NCBI RefSeq assembly: GCF_905115235.1
Contig: NC_051855.1
Span: forward strand, 11,770,388 to 11,834,387
DNA from: Hermetia illucens
Lineage: Eukaryota; Arthropoda; Insecta; Diptera; Stratiomyidae
Length of the DNA: 64,000 nucleotides
Reading direction: 5' to 3'
A program made the position numbers and the translations under genes. Below, one piece after another: positions 10,241-21,474 of this stretch. The notes under the pieces were generated by a model that was not told where the DNA came from, made no database searches, and worked only from the letters and a program-made list of their open reading frames with translations. Position 1 is the first letter of the stretch. Every line of letters begins with the position of its first letter.

Positions 10241-12645
10241 GCTCCCTCATTGTGAAAAGGAGGCAATCCTCGACGCTTTCCGCGCTATTTACATCAACCC
10301 GTACAGGGTGTCTGGGGAGCAATGCCCGCACAATACGGTCCATCTGGTCGGTACTTAGTACACAGGGCCTCCGCATAGCCCCAATTTTCCGGGTGAAAAG
10401 CTTACAACCAAGTCCCCACAGGTCCTCATTCACTTCGTTAACAAGGTTCTGCCAGCCGCGAGCTTTGCTTTTATTTATAGCGCTGCGGAGTCTCATTTTT
10501 GCTGATCTGTACTCTGTCTTTATGGCGTGCAAACTTTGTGCCAAATGGCGGAGCTTATGGCATTCCCTCCATAGGTCGGCAATTTCTGCCGTCCACCAAT
10601 AAATAGAAGACTTGTGTCGCGCCTGGGTCCCCTCCGGGGCGTGGAAGCCTCCCAGGCCGTCGTTATCAGGTTCATCACTGAATTTACGATGGTGTCAGCC
10701 GCAACACTACTATCCCCCAGAGCGCCCTCCAGCGCGGCCCTGCCTGCCCTAAGAGCTTCGACCAACTTCCCGATGTTCACCCTCACGATATTCCACAGGC
10801 AGAGGGAGCGTCGTGTTGGTGCTCGCCGGCAAGTAGCGTCAACCACTTCGAATACGATGTACTGGTGATCACTTGCCGCGAAGTCTTCTAGGACTCGCCA
10901 CCCGTCCACCGATGATGCTAGAGATTCCAATGCAAAAGTGATGCCAGGAATGCTTCCTTCACAGCGTGGGCGCCGAAACGTTCGCGTAGATCCGGTGTTT
11001 AAAACTACGAGCCCGGTTCTCGCCGCCATTTCCAGAATCCATTTCCCTCTGGAATCTGACCGAGGCATGTCCCATTCAAGGGTCCTGCCATTAAATTCAC
11101 CGCCTACCAGGACTCGTCCCTCCGTGCCCGAAACGGCGTCCTCCAGAGCATCAAGCCGGCGCCGAAAGTCCGGCATCGTCTCATTCGGCGTCAGGTAAAC
11201 GCTAAAAAAAATTTATCCCTAAACACCGGATCCAGGCAAACCCGTTCCCCCGGCCTTCGGTAAGAACACGAAGTCGAACGTCGTCCCGAGAATCCCCCCA
11301 TGAGGGCGGGTCTTTGTTTCGGTATTGCTCGCTAATCAGCATTAGATCAGCATTTACTTCCACAGCGAACTGTGCTAGCAACTGGTGAGCGGTTGCACTC
11401 CGGTGCATGTTAATTTGTAAAATGCGGATCATGCCATTCGCACCCTAGCCCTCTCCAATTCCGCCATGAAAATCGGACACCGTCCCGAGCCCGCAATGTG
11501 TGCGACACTCTCACCAGACGTGCCACGCATGTCTTCATTGCATGCCTTCGATTGATGACCCATTTGGCCGCATCTCCGGCATGCTGTCCTCCTGTCCGGT
11601 CCGTTGCAAGCTGCTGGCGTATGTCCATAGTCCATACACCTGTAACACTGGGTGGGGACTATCCGCATTCGCACGCTGCATACTACCCATCCGAATTTGA
11701 TTACCCCGCATATTGCTCGGGGACTTCCACCACGGCGGGCTTTTGGCCTCGAGCATTTACAGAGGTGACACCTACCCGGGCATTGGTTACCTATGGACAT
11801 TCACGCTTTATCGCCTCCTCTTCTTCAACCTTTTCTGTGAGGCAGTCAGGATCCCGGATTTCTAGTCAGCACATGGGTTCTACGCTGGAAACAGGAGCCT
11901 TCTCCCCCAATAGCCCCTTGACCGCTTCGCAGAATGTACTCTTGTTAGTCGTCTCCTCGTTTTCCGTATGAAAGACACCTCTGCTCCGTTGCCTCATCCT
12001 GTAGTGGATGTCACTAAGGACTTGCGCCTTCCGTCGACGGTCTAGTCCTTCTTCGTTTCATCGTCTTTTCTGCTCCTGGCTTTTTGTTGACGGCCTCCTT
12101 ATCTTTGGAGAGACGTGTCTCTCGCGGCGAAGTCAGTTGTTTCTTTTTTTCCTTTTTCGTCTTCTTTTTTTTTGGGCCCTGGAAATTACTTCAGTAAGTT
12201 CGCTTTGCAGCGCTATCTGCTCTCAAATGGTCTTCCGCTGCTCTCCACGTTCGCCTATAGAAGGAGATGCGGTCCAATAGTTCTTCCAGTTCTATCAACC
12301 CGTTTTTGACGCCTTTGCTGACGTTCTTCTGGAGGAACGTTGCCGACCGCATACGCTTTACCGCTGCTGCGCATTTTCTGATGAGCCTTTTCCCTCCGGC
12401 TCTAGCGAGGACGTTCGACTATACTCCCACTCGGTTTGTGTCCGAAACCAACTGCTCAGGACTAGCGATTTTGACAGGGTTTTCTTTCGAAACAGGGGCC
12501 CTGCAAGGTACTGGAGTTGCCATCTCTGCACGGTCAGTAGCGTCACTTGATAAGGCTTCCTTTTTATATAGGCGATCCGGTGTCACATCGGGTATGTCAT
12601 CCCTCGCTGCCTCTTTCGCTGATCGCTGCGGTGAATGACGCATTT
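10200..12645 (-). mobile_element. R1-clade LINE, ORF1 plus ORF2 endonuclease, 3' truncated
   Basis: Minus strand. ORF1 starts near 12643 (MRHSPQRSAKEAARDD) and runs, with frame breaks, to about 11430. It ends in zinc knuckles CYRCMDYGHTPAAC and CRRCGQMGHQSKAC, the gag-like hallmark of R1 ORF1. ORF2 begins at 11432 with MIRILQINMHRSATAHQLLAQ, the APE endonuclease start, and continues through GRVLVGGEFNGRTLEWD and ASDHQYIVFEV to about 10520. The linker toward RT ends near 10200. RT itself is absent, since the next sequence is a foreign RNase H piece. ORF2 is interrupted near 11.2 kb and 10.5 kb. Sequence from about 12650 to 13200 upstream may be its 5' UTR. Confidence 0.8.
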
Positions 12646-13215
12646 TTGTGCTGCATCCAAACTCACTCAGCTCTCTCTCTTTCCTACCCTGTTGTATCGT
12701 CAATTTTATTTTATTAATTTTTGTGAATTCTCCATGGAAAATTCACCAGCGCATCGTGTGCAAGGGGGCGGTCCGCAATAGACAGGAACGGGTGTACCCA
12801 CGAGGACACAGGTCCTACCCCAGTTCCCTGAGGCCTGACCTACACTTAGCTGATCCCAGAATTCACAGACAAATCAGCGCTCATTAGGGGCAACATGGTC
12901 TTCTAACACCGGTTCAGTGCACACTACCCGACCAGGGTCCCGAAGGGGCTGGATCCTGATACACGTCACAACTACCACCTTGGCAGAGCTACGCTCACAC
13001 CGCCCCGTCGACGTCGACAGAGAATTGACGAGGGCTCCGGAGATTCCCAGTGTGTCCCGACGTGGTTCGCTGTTCACCGAGAAGCTTTCTCGAGGCTACT
13101 ACCCAGCACGCAGGCATACTGCCAGCTAGAGGGTCAGAACTTCTTCTTACTCGGGCACCTCGGGGACGTCACACTCCGTATCTTAAGCGACCCATTAAAA
13201 GTCGCCCGGTAAGCA
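12646..13215. other. Probable R1 5' UTR, GC-rich
   Basis: GC-rich sequence without a host-like frame lies immediately upstream of the R1 ORF1 start (minus strand) and ends abruptly near 13215, where AT-rich DNA begins. The sharp composition change and its position suggest the 5' untranslated region of the R1 copy. This is inference. Confidence 0.4.
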
Positions 13216-13666
13216 TGTTGACACTGATGACTACGCCTAAAACAAATTATAGACTTTTTGACGAGGATCTCAGAATAACATTAAAACAACCAAATTTCAA
13301 TTTTCTCTGTCTTGATTTATTACCCATAAGTTAAAAAATATACAGGTTTTCTCTCTAATAAGTACGACGCCAACAGTTCGTTTAAACGTATATTTCCGCT
13401 AATAAAAATTTAGATAAAGAACAAATACTATCAAAAGATAAATACACATGATATTGGCTTAAGTAAAAAATAAATTGTCCTTAAAACAACACTTTGCTAT
13501 CCAAACAATACAGTCCAACCTGGGTACAAATATGTGATGGGGCAAAAGCACTAGATTTTAACTGGAATGAAGTACGCCAGAAATAAACCGAATAAAGAAT
13601 AAAAATAAAGGTTGCAGGCATAAAAAATATATATAGAATTTGAATAGCCTTTTCGATACACGTTCC
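13216..13666 (-). other. Likely 3' UTR and intergenic DNA of AP-1 mu
   Basis: AT-rich sequence follows the AP-1 mu stop codon. On the minus strand an AATAAA occurs around 13313-13318 (TTTATT on the plus strand), a plausible polyadenylation signal about 350 bases after the stop. Nothing else is recognisable. Confidence 0.4.
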
Positions 13667-15229
13667 CTAATTCGTCCGCAGTTGATAGTCACCGTTCTGT
13701 GTTATATACCGGACCCAGGGTAGGGCCTGGTAGCCGCTCTTCTCAATGATTTTAAGATAACGAACCTGTCAGGAGAGAAATGTTTAAAAAATGTAAGCAA
13801 AAGTATTCATGGCCAAGGTCCCGGATTAGACTCACTTGAATTCCGGAGGTGGTGAAGTAGGGGATTTCGAATTTCACTTGGATTGGAGGTTTGCCTTCCG
13901 TGTCTTCACACTCAACGCTTGGAAGGCCGAAGTGAGCACGCATGAGATATTCCTTTCCTCCCTAAAGAAAAGAAAAATTCAAGTTTTACTCCCGATTTTC
14001 AGAGCTCTTTGCGTTTAATTCAGTCCTGAATGAGACTCATGTCCCTTGTCCAAGTAAAAACGATTCATTACGAGTTTACTAGGGAACAAGCAGACCCAGG
14101 TGGTCTCAAACAAGTTCGCTGCTTCCACTTACCGGGAATGACTTTATAGTCCATGTGATAGCGTTTTGCTCGGGAGCATATTTCACGCTGCCAATAGTCG
14201 TTTTGAACTTTGGTGAATCGGCGTCGCCTGGAACAGGGATGACGATCTCCACATTGTTGGCTGTACTCCGTCGTTTGAACTGTGATTTGGCTTTGATCAT
14301 GTATTCAACGCGACTGTGAGCGTGTCGCTCGATTACGGACTCAATCCAGATCAGAGGCTTAACATGCGTGTTCAAACGATAGGACATCAGCTCAAATTCG
14401 CCGTCGGGCGGAATAAAGGAAATTGTACGATCGTTTTCAAAACGAGACAATCGCACGCATTGATGGAATTTCACGTCCTCCAGCTCAACCGACTTGGACT
14501 TACCACGCCCGGTACTCTCGAATAGGACCTTGTCGTTCAGGCCCAACCGCAATTCTGGCATTCCGGACAGATACACGCGCATTTTAATGGCTCCCACTAT
14601 TTCGCTACGCAGGACATTCCCATTCGCATTGGCCAACAAGTTCACGGATTCGATAACATCCAAGAAAACCTCATTTTTACGATATTTGATACCCTCCGAT
14701 CGCCAGGACACCGCGTTCGTCACGGCCATCGGTATGCGCACCTGGATCTCTAGCTTGTGACCCTCTTGCGTTATGTACTCTTGCAAGATTTTGCTGTCCG
14801 TCGTTTGTGGATAGCCGAAATCAATTAGTTCATCGAGTAATTCGTAGATGACCACGAAATTGTCGCGAATGCTCTCCTCCTCGAGCTCCTTGAAGTACTC
14901 GACGAATACTTGAACGATTTTGTGCAGAAACACAAAAACTAGAGCAATGTTAGCATTTTTCCGTGTGGTCGATACGATGTAGAGGTTGTTGGTTTTAATG
15001 TAAGCGAAGGTGCACTCGGCGGTCTGCAGAATCGGTGTAATGAGCCCCTCCTCCTCCTTCTCCATGAGCAGCGGCATGAACTTATCGATGACCGACATGT
15101 CAATATCACCTCGATAGTTCCGGGAAATGAGGACCTACGGGTTCCAATTGGTAAATAGATTCGATTTGTCGTAATCACAACTAATACCTTTCCCTTAACA
15201 TCAAGAATATAAATTGCCGACGACGACAT
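13667..15229 (-). CDS. AP-1mu: AP-1 clathrin adaptor complex, medium (mu1) subunit
   Basis: This medium subunit of the AP-1 adaptor binds tyrosine-based sorting signals of cargo at the trans-Golgi network and endosomes and helps recruit clathrin. Four exons: 15229-15188, 15134-14133, 13961-13836, 13765-13667, all with GT-AG borders. Introns are 53, 171 and 70 bp. The spliced frame is continuous and gives 422 aa, the usual size. The start MSSSAIYILDVKGKVLISRN is the canonical N-terminal longin-like domain. Residues ~27-150 complete it. NEVFLDVIESVN at ~168 opens the mu-homology domain. Asp173 and Trp407 match the pair that lines the Yxx-phi pocket in mu1. The C-terminus IEKSGYQALPWVRYITQNG and YQLRTN is typical of mu1 rather than AP-2 mu2. 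All key positions are intact. The flanks are transposons. Very high confidence. Confidence 0.97.
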
Positions 15230-15784
15230 GTCACCGCACTGTTGACCAACAACTTCTTTCGTTCACAATTGAACTGACACCTTACTTTTATCACTATAAT
15301 GCCGCCCACTTCTTAGATATTACATGCGGAATAGTCCCTGGAAAATCTCTCATTAGAAAACCCCGACTAGAATCAGGGCAACGTAAAACCACCCGAAAAC
15401 CGTAATCAACCCGTGTGACTGTGGTGACAGCAATGACATTGACAAGTCGCAATTTAGTCAATGACAGGAAGAAGACACTTCACATCATTGCCATGTAAAG
15501 GAATTCCGATGAATGCATTCAATTCTTTGATTATGGACACAGTTGGCACAATTTCCTGAAATAAATCGGGAAATGAGCGCTACCGGAAGTGTGAACTCCA
15601 AGCATTTTCATAGATCAATGCGAATAAAAGGTGCAGTAGGACTTTTTGAAAAATAGCTGTCGTTTTCAAACCATACAAACCATAAATATTTCAAAATTTG
15701 GTTCGGTTTCAAACACACTCTCCCTACTGCATTGCCCCAAATCTCTCACCTTAGTATCTGGAAATTAATGTTTGTACAAATATT
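15230..15784. promoter_or_regulatory. Upstream region of AP-1 mu
   Basis: Unique-looking mid-AT sequence precedes the AP-1 mu start codon and ends where the RTE fragment begins. It must hold that gene's promoter and 5' UTR if transcription starts nearby. I see no clear TATA box or initiator, as is common for housekeeping genes. Confidence 0.4.
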
Positions 15785-16012
15785 CATCATCATCATCGAC
15801 GGTGTAACAACCGGTATCCGGTCTAAGCCCGCCTTAATAAGGAACTCCCTCCAAACACCCCGGTTTTGCGTCGAGGTCCACCAATTAATAGCTATCTGGC
15901 GTCCTGACTATACGCCATCGATCCATCTCAGGCCGGGGGTTTGCCTCGTCTTCTTTTTCTACAATAGATATTGCCCTTCTAGACTTTCCGGGCCGCACAC
16001 CATAACCTATTC
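15785..16012 (-). mobile_element. RTE LINE 3' end
   Basis: Reverse complement of the RTE 3' terminus: (ATC)n at 15787, then the hairpin ACCGG-TAT-CCGGT at 15811-15823, then the antisense of the final ORF2 codons (the RRGRPCLRW and WSSL region) to about 16010. Divergence from the 58.4 kb copy is moderate. No duplication was found at the edges, and the right edge grades into Jockey sequence. Confidence 0.8.
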
Positions 16013-16039
16013 ATCCGACAAGACCGGTACGGCCGAAAA

Positions 16040-17465
16040 AATGATGACTGCCATGTCATAACCGTCGACGACAACCGCCATATCATAACCGTCCCCCATG
16101 GGGACCAGCGCGACACTCGGATCAGTGAAGCAAATTACTGTGTCAATTACATCCAAGGCTTCCAAGACAAATTCAAACTTTCTTCAGTTAAGTCTGTCTT
16201 CAAATGAAAACAAACGTATTCGGGCGTCTCGGACAACGAGGCTCCCCAAAAACCGCTTTTATCTTCTCTCTGGCAACGAGCATTGCCCCGAAGCGACGCA
16301 TGCACGTCCCGGAACCTCGAAATCTGCTGACACGGCCAACCTACCGTTATAATAATAATAATCGTTGGCGCAACAATTCATATTGGATCAGGGCCTTGAA
16401 GTGTGTTAAAGCACTTTATTCAAGACCGTAATGGTACACTACAGAATAGCCTGTAGGAGGCAATATGGTCAGCATTGCGCTCGACCGAGATTATTACCCT
16501 GATTTGACTTAGGAACTCATTCACAGTTGAGTCGACTGGTATCTCACGGCAAATCGGCAAACCCCCTACCCCCCCCCCCCCCCCTTGATTTTTTTGCATG
16601 GATTGACAGCCAGGGCACTGGGTCTTGTAATCAAGAACATACATCTAATTAAGATCACCAAACTGGAAGGCCATTCTTTCACGCTAAAAGAGAAGAGGTA
16701 GCCAACCATCATCCTGAGAGGAATCTCCCCCCATGAGTTCACTCCCGAAGACGTGGCCTCGGAAATTAAGGAGCTAACGCAGATTACGCTTGTCCGCGTA
16801 ACTAGGCTTTCCACCCCGTGGTCACAAGCCAGTGACACCAATCTGAGCCTCTTCCGTGTGACTTTCAACTCTGAGGGAGAGGCCAATATAGTCACAAAAA
16901 AAAACCCTATTTTATCAACGGATTAGCTGGGAGAAACCTCGAAAAGGGAACGTCACCCAATGTTTCGATTGCCAACGATTGGGCCACAAATGCGTGAAGT
17001 GCGCGGGCCCACACGCCTCCAGGAACTGCCCCCGTTCGAATGTAGAAGACAACGCCGAAAAGGAATCGGCGGCACCTTCTCAAATGTGCAAACTGGGCCA
17101 CCCTGCCAACTTCTCTAAGTGCCCCCGGTAGGCTGGAATCTATCCAGTGCAAAGAGAAAGCCAAAAGCATCTCGCACTCCCCACCTTGACATACCCTCGT
17201 CTGTTCGTGTCTTGCAGTCTGACACTCTGCCTCATGCCAACTGGACCGCCCCTCCCTTACTGACCCCGTCTTTCACCGCAGTGGCCAGGGGTCGAGCAAG
17301 ACCCGAAACCCTTAGCCCTATATCGCCCCCACATTTTTCCATTCTCAGGGGCTTATTCATAGAAGCTTAGGGACCTATTCAATATGGCTTTCTCCTCGCT
17401 GTGGAACACAATCCCCGACTTCTATCACAACTATCTCCGTCTCCACCCTGAAGACAATCCCGAAG
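16040..17465 (+). mobile_element. Jockey-type LINE ORF1 (gag-like), interrupted by a SINE
   Basis: Plus strand. 16200-16346 encodes RLPKNRFYLLSGNEHCPEAT, a low-complexity ORF1 start. 16640-17130 encodes, in shifting frames, KITKLEGHSFTLKEKR, RGISPHEFTPEDVASEIKEL, SLFRVTFNSEGEANIV and zinc knuckles (QCFDCQRLGHKCVKCAGPH, ESAAPSQMCKLGHPANFSKC). This is the Jockey ORF1 plan of an RRM-like domain followed by CCHC motifs. 17131-17370 continues as a Ser/Pro-rich tail. At least three frame breaks. A SINE lies at 16347-16558. A run of about 15 C at 16569-16584 marks its other side. Confidence 0.65.
16347..16558 (-). mobile_element. tRNA-derived SINE, 5'-truncated
   Basis: Antisense copy of the same SINE seen at 55880-56769. 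It carries the (TAA/ATT)n tail at 16350-16362, then GGCGCAACAATTCATATTGG, the spacer TCAAGACCGTAATGGTACAC, and the body through GAGTCGACTGGTATCTCACG. The tRNA-like head present at 56.7 kb is missing, so this copy is 5'-truncated. It interrupts Jockey ORF1. Confidence 0.75.
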
Positions 17466-17773
17466 CATACTTACAATTCGATGATGTCGTCAATGGGCAA
17501 TGTAATTGCAAAATCAGCTACTTTTGTTGCCGTAAATATGGCAGGCGATGAGTATGAAAAAGAAATGCATCCGTTTCAATGGTTTCTTTTCTTTATTTTC
17601 CTTTTATTTACTAACAAATATACAAAAGATGTTTACAAATCAAAGGCAAATTGGTTCAAAAATAACTTATAATAAACTTCTATTTGAGAGAAGAAGAAAA
17701 TGGACGGAATGGTTATCATTTTTCGGGTTTTCTTTTGGTTCCAAGTAGGCAGGAGCTAGTAGAAACCTAGCAT
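17466..17773 (-). other. Likely 3' UTR of the tetraspan gene
   Basis: AT-rich sequence directly downstream of the tetraspan stop codon. Two minus-strand AATAAA signals occur near 17592 and 17602 (TTTATT on plus), about 170-180 bases after the stop. They are good candidates for the polyadenylation site. Confidence 0.5.
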
Positions 17774-20429
17774 TTAGCTTACTGGCATTGTTGATACCGT
17801 ACTATGCGGCGTTGTTGGTCGTGAACCAGCAAGTGAATGTGTTGTTGATGCGTTCAGTGATGCCATGGTTCCCATCTACGAAAACAAAAGCAGGGATTAG
17901 AAATAACAAATAGAAAGGATTTTGGGGAAAATATTTATAAAATATAAGTTGTAAAGGAATAGAGTATATTTATACTGATGCATCCGTCTCGCTTAGTGAA
18001 TGAAACCGAAGACTGTCATCATCAACGACGCAACAATCGGTATCTGTTGTAGTCCTGCCTTAGTAAGGGACTCCAAACACCCCGGATTTTGCGCCGAGAT
18101 CCAACAATAAAACTATTACTTACCCTTAAATGTGCCAAATCTTCAAGTTTAGTCAGATCGGCCAATTCCAGGTACAGTGAATAAACAATGAGCCATCCAT
18201 AAACTGACGCAGCAATTATCGCAATCCAGCATAATACCATTAGAATATTATAAACGAATATTAAATCATTGACCACGGCAAAGAATAGAAAAGCCATTGC
18301 CCGGAAAAGTGTGAAGACCGCAAATGACCAGAGCCATGGTTGAATTTTACGCTCGTACTCCTGTTGACAACGGGGGGGGGAGAGGAGAAATTTTAGAGCT
18401 AGTTAGTAATTATTTCTGTGTTTTTTTTTTGGGTTTTATTTTATTTGAAGTTATGAGATGAGGTAGGATAATGTAAGCGAGATTTGAAAAAAAAAATATG
18501 GAAGCTGTAGAGTTCTACGGAACGCAACTTTCACTGCGTCGTTAATATTTTCACTATATAACGCCCTCGCCTTCTGAGCCTAGTTAATAAGGCGAGACCA
18601 TTCACTCGACGAACTTTGTTGGGACATATACACAACTTATCTAACCATCCATCGCTGCAGGTTAGCTGTTTTTTCGTCATCATCATCATTAACGGCGCAA
18701 CGATCAGTATTCGATCTAGAATTTCCTTCGTAAGGAACTCCAGACACCCTGGTCTTGCGCCGAGATCCACCAATTCGATATCCCTAAAAACCGTCTGCTT
18801 CTGCCTGACCCATGCCATCGCTCCATCTCAGGTAGAGTCTGCCTCGTCTTTTTTTTCTACACTGCCCCCTGGCTGAATCATCCATACGGATTAGGTGACC
18901 CGCCCAACGCAACTTGTTGAGCCGGATTTTATCCACAACCAGACGTCGTGGTATCGCTCATAGATTTCGTCGTTATGAAGGCTACGGAATCGTCCATCCG
19001 CAAGTGGCGGTTTTTTGGAGCTTGTCAGATCGTTGATCGAAAATTTCCTGCTTTTTCACAATTATGGTGCCTCCGGAAGTTCATTGACTGAGGTAAAATT
19101 AGGGCTTGTTTCCACTCCTTCGGGGGGTTGCATCGGCAACATTTCGAATAGAATTGAAGTCTTTATTGTCTCTCTGGGCACCGGGTCAGAATGGGGAACT
19201 GCGTATGGTGCGGTTTCTTGCAGCTTCACAAATCGTTGATCGAAAATTTCCTGCTTTTCCACAATTATGGTTCCTTGGGAATATGCAAGTCCATTGCCTC
19301 AGGTACGATTAGGACTTGTTTCCACTCCGTTAATTTTTTTGGGTTGAATTAGGACTTGTTCCCTCGGTAGCCTTCAGGGGCTCGCATCGGCAACATTTCG
19401 AATAGAATTGAAGTCTTCGTTGTCTCTCTGGGCACCGGGTCAGAATGGGGAACTGGGGTTGCATCCGAACCGTTAGAACCGAATTAAAACACTTGTGGTA
19501 GCCTCTCACGTAGAATTTAGACTGGGAAGCTTTGTCAGAATATCAGTATCGTAGTCAAGGCTCAGAATAATTGCAAATCAAAGATAAGATCGCCAATTTA
19601 TTCCATATTTAGTGAGGACAATACAAAACCAAACAAATGAAAGTTTTTCGGTACCTTATGAGTTCTGTACGGTCCTTCTTGGTTAGTCTTGACCTTAGAT
19701 AGATGTATTGAAAGGCATGCAAATGAGTATGAGGATATCGTTAAGCAAAAAGCGAAGAAATAGATATTTTACGGATAATTCTAAGAGAAACTTACCTTGC
19801 GTAGCGCCACGATGAGCAGAATGCTGGTGAAAAGGATAGCGAGGCCGCCAATCAACGAGAACAAGGCGAAGATAATTAGAGCATTGCGAACTGAAAGAAC
19901 AAAAGAATAACCCAAAAAACCGATCAATTAACCGAGAGCGGGGTGGAAATAGGTGAAAACTCACCGTGGACGTTCCCCACGTACACGAATTCGTAAGAAA
20001 TGATGTAGTAACCATAGTGCGTGGAACCCGGTGCCGCCATGGCAAGGCAATAAACATCGAAAATAGACGTTGCTATTGTAAACAGAGCGACAAACTGAAA
20101 GCACAGAAGACGTTAGCAATCCACGACCTAAATTTTGAGATATTCAGGGACTACCAGTGAGAAAAATCCCGTCAGGAGAGCTCCTTTTTGAATGTCGATG
20201 TATTCATTGTTTTTCATGATTGGCTTCTGGTACCAAGGAATGCGAACAGACCGTACCGATCGCGACTTCACCGAGTGTAGATTTGTTGAGGATCTAGAGG
20301 GGGATAAGGAAATAAACATGATAAGACTGATAACGTTGCGGGGGAGGCGATAATCAACACAAACCTTCCATGGGAGTAAACAGAAGGATTTGAACGATAT
20401 GTTGAGGGTGTTTTGCGGCCGTAATTCAT
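17774..20429 (-). CDS. Four-transmembrane insect membrane protein (Pasiflora/fire-exit-like?)
   Basis: Six exons: 20429-20365, 20293-20155, 20094-19965, 19890-19796, 18360-18124, 17875-17774. All splice borders are GT-AG and the phases join into one 255-aa frame, MNYGRKTPSTYRSNPSVYSH to PHSTVSTMPVS. The N-terminal ~50 residues are basic and Ser-rich, and cytoplasmic if the usual topology holds. Hydrophobic segments lie at about 55-82, 113-140, 150-173 and 181-207. A Ser/Thr-rich tail follows residue 222. There is no signal peptide and no CCG tetraspanin motif, so it is not a classical tetraspanin. The plan resembles the small insect four-TM family that includes the septate-junction Pasiflora proteins and Fire exit, but I cannot assign an orthologue from memory. 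Intron 4 (1.4 kb) carries RTE sequence and a local duplication; intron 5 (248 bp) carries an RTE end. The gene model is solid and the function uncertain. Confidence 0.88.
18017..18112 (-). mobile_element. RTE LINE 3' end inside intron 5 of the tetraspan gene
   Basis: Starts with catcatcaacgacgcaacaa and runs through the antisense of the RTE hairpin and the VWSSLL codons to about 18112. Only about 95 bp remain. It occupies much of a 248-bp intron and ends roughly 10 bases from the splice donor at 18123. Confidence 0.75.
18676..18990 (-). mobile_element. RTE LINE 3' end inside intron 4 of the tetraspan gene
   Basis: Antisense RTE terminus of about 315 bp. It has the (ATC)n tail at 18677, the divergent hairpin at 18698-18710, and the antisense of the final ORF2 codons through the DKIRLN region near 18930. 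It has the same boundaries and content as the copy at 886-1205. It is 5'-truncated. Confidence 0.8.
19018..19460. repeat. Two-copy imperfect tandem duplication in intron 4
   Basis: Unit 1 (about 19020-19205) and unit 2 (about 19215-19460) share, in the same order, 'cgttgatcgaaaatttcctg', 'aggacttgtttccactc' (one base differs in unit 1), 'gcatcggcaacatttcgaat' and 'tctctgggcaccgggtcaga'. Unit 2 holds extra sequence with a further partial repeat of 'ttaggacttgtt'. The function of the unit is unknown. Confidence 0.8.
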
Positions 20430-21300
20430 TTCGATGCGTTTGATTTGGATTCTAAAACATTTGTGAGTAATACAATAAGCGTTAATTGGTTAAATGTGAA
20501 TTGTTTTGTGGTGTTCGAATATGGGCGTCACCCACTTTTATTTGTTCACTAGGGTTGAGGGGGAATTTGGAATATTACTTGAGGAAATCGAGTAGTTTTT
20601 CACTGTAGGGACCAGGAAAATGAAATTGCTTTAAGGTTGAGTTGATATTTCTTTGTGACTTAATTGATCGAAACACAAAACTCGGAAACCACACAAACAA
20701 CGTCCTCCACGGCCACAACAAATAGCTGTCAAATCGCATGGAAATGTGATGACATTCGAAATGTCAAGTGATGTTAAAAATGACCGCTAAAATCGGGAAA
20801 AATAATTGAAATATGCAGATTAGAGGGCACAGTTTGGTATTTTATGATGAGTTGTGTGTTTTGAGCACAAAATCTGATATAAAAGTTGAATTTTTCAGTA
20901 TTTGAATGCAATAAACACCCTGTTTCTGGTACCTACCAAAAGGGGGCCACATACATCGCACAATTTCCATCAGGCAATGTCCCATCTCCATCACGACATT
21001 ACGGAACGCAGAGAAAATTGAGTTCTTGCATTTTCTCGACCAGTCGGTTTTGGTTATCGATCCGGTCAGTGGCGAAGTATTTGTGGCAGGACAGACGAGA
21101 AGCTGCTAAACGAAAGTAAATCTAAGACTTTGCAAATGCCAGAAAGAAAATAGAGAAAAACAAAAAATATAATAACGACCGGGCATCAGCAGCTTTTTAA
21201 CCATTTTCGCGTTCAACACGAATAATTTCCAATCGAGAGCCAACCGTCTGTCGACGTTCGATATATTTTTACCTTTGAGTGTTTGCCGTTTACGTGAAAG
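20430..21300. promoter_or_regulatory. Intergenic, likely divergent promoter region
   Basis: This unique sequence separates the start of the minus-strand tetraspan gene from the presumed 5' end of the plus-strand helicase. A plus-strand TATAAAAG lies at 20878-20885 with TTCAGTA about 18 bases later, which is closer than the usual spacing. No coding frame resembles a protein. A shared promoter is inferred from the layout only. Confidence 0.35.
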
Positions 21301-21474
21301 AGATTTTCCCTGGTACAAACGCAACATATTATCGGGAACATAATCGATTTAGGGACATTTTGTGAGTAAAAGTTTCGCAGATTGTTGTGCGGTCGCGCTT
21401 CTGGGAATCTTTTTAAAACGCGTGTGATTCAGAACAGTGCAAGCGGATATGTATCCTCACACTTTCAGTGCTTT
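21301..21474 (+). other. Candidate 5' untranslated exon of the helicase gene
   Basis: Unique sequence ends in ...TCAGTGCTTT followed by GTAAGTATC, a near-ideal splice donor at 21475. The helicase needs an upstream exon because its first visible coding exon opens at an acceptor (27243/27244) with a split codon. The strand, position and donor fit, but the start codon is not identified and other exons may exist. Upstream limit is arbitrary. Confidence 0.25.
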
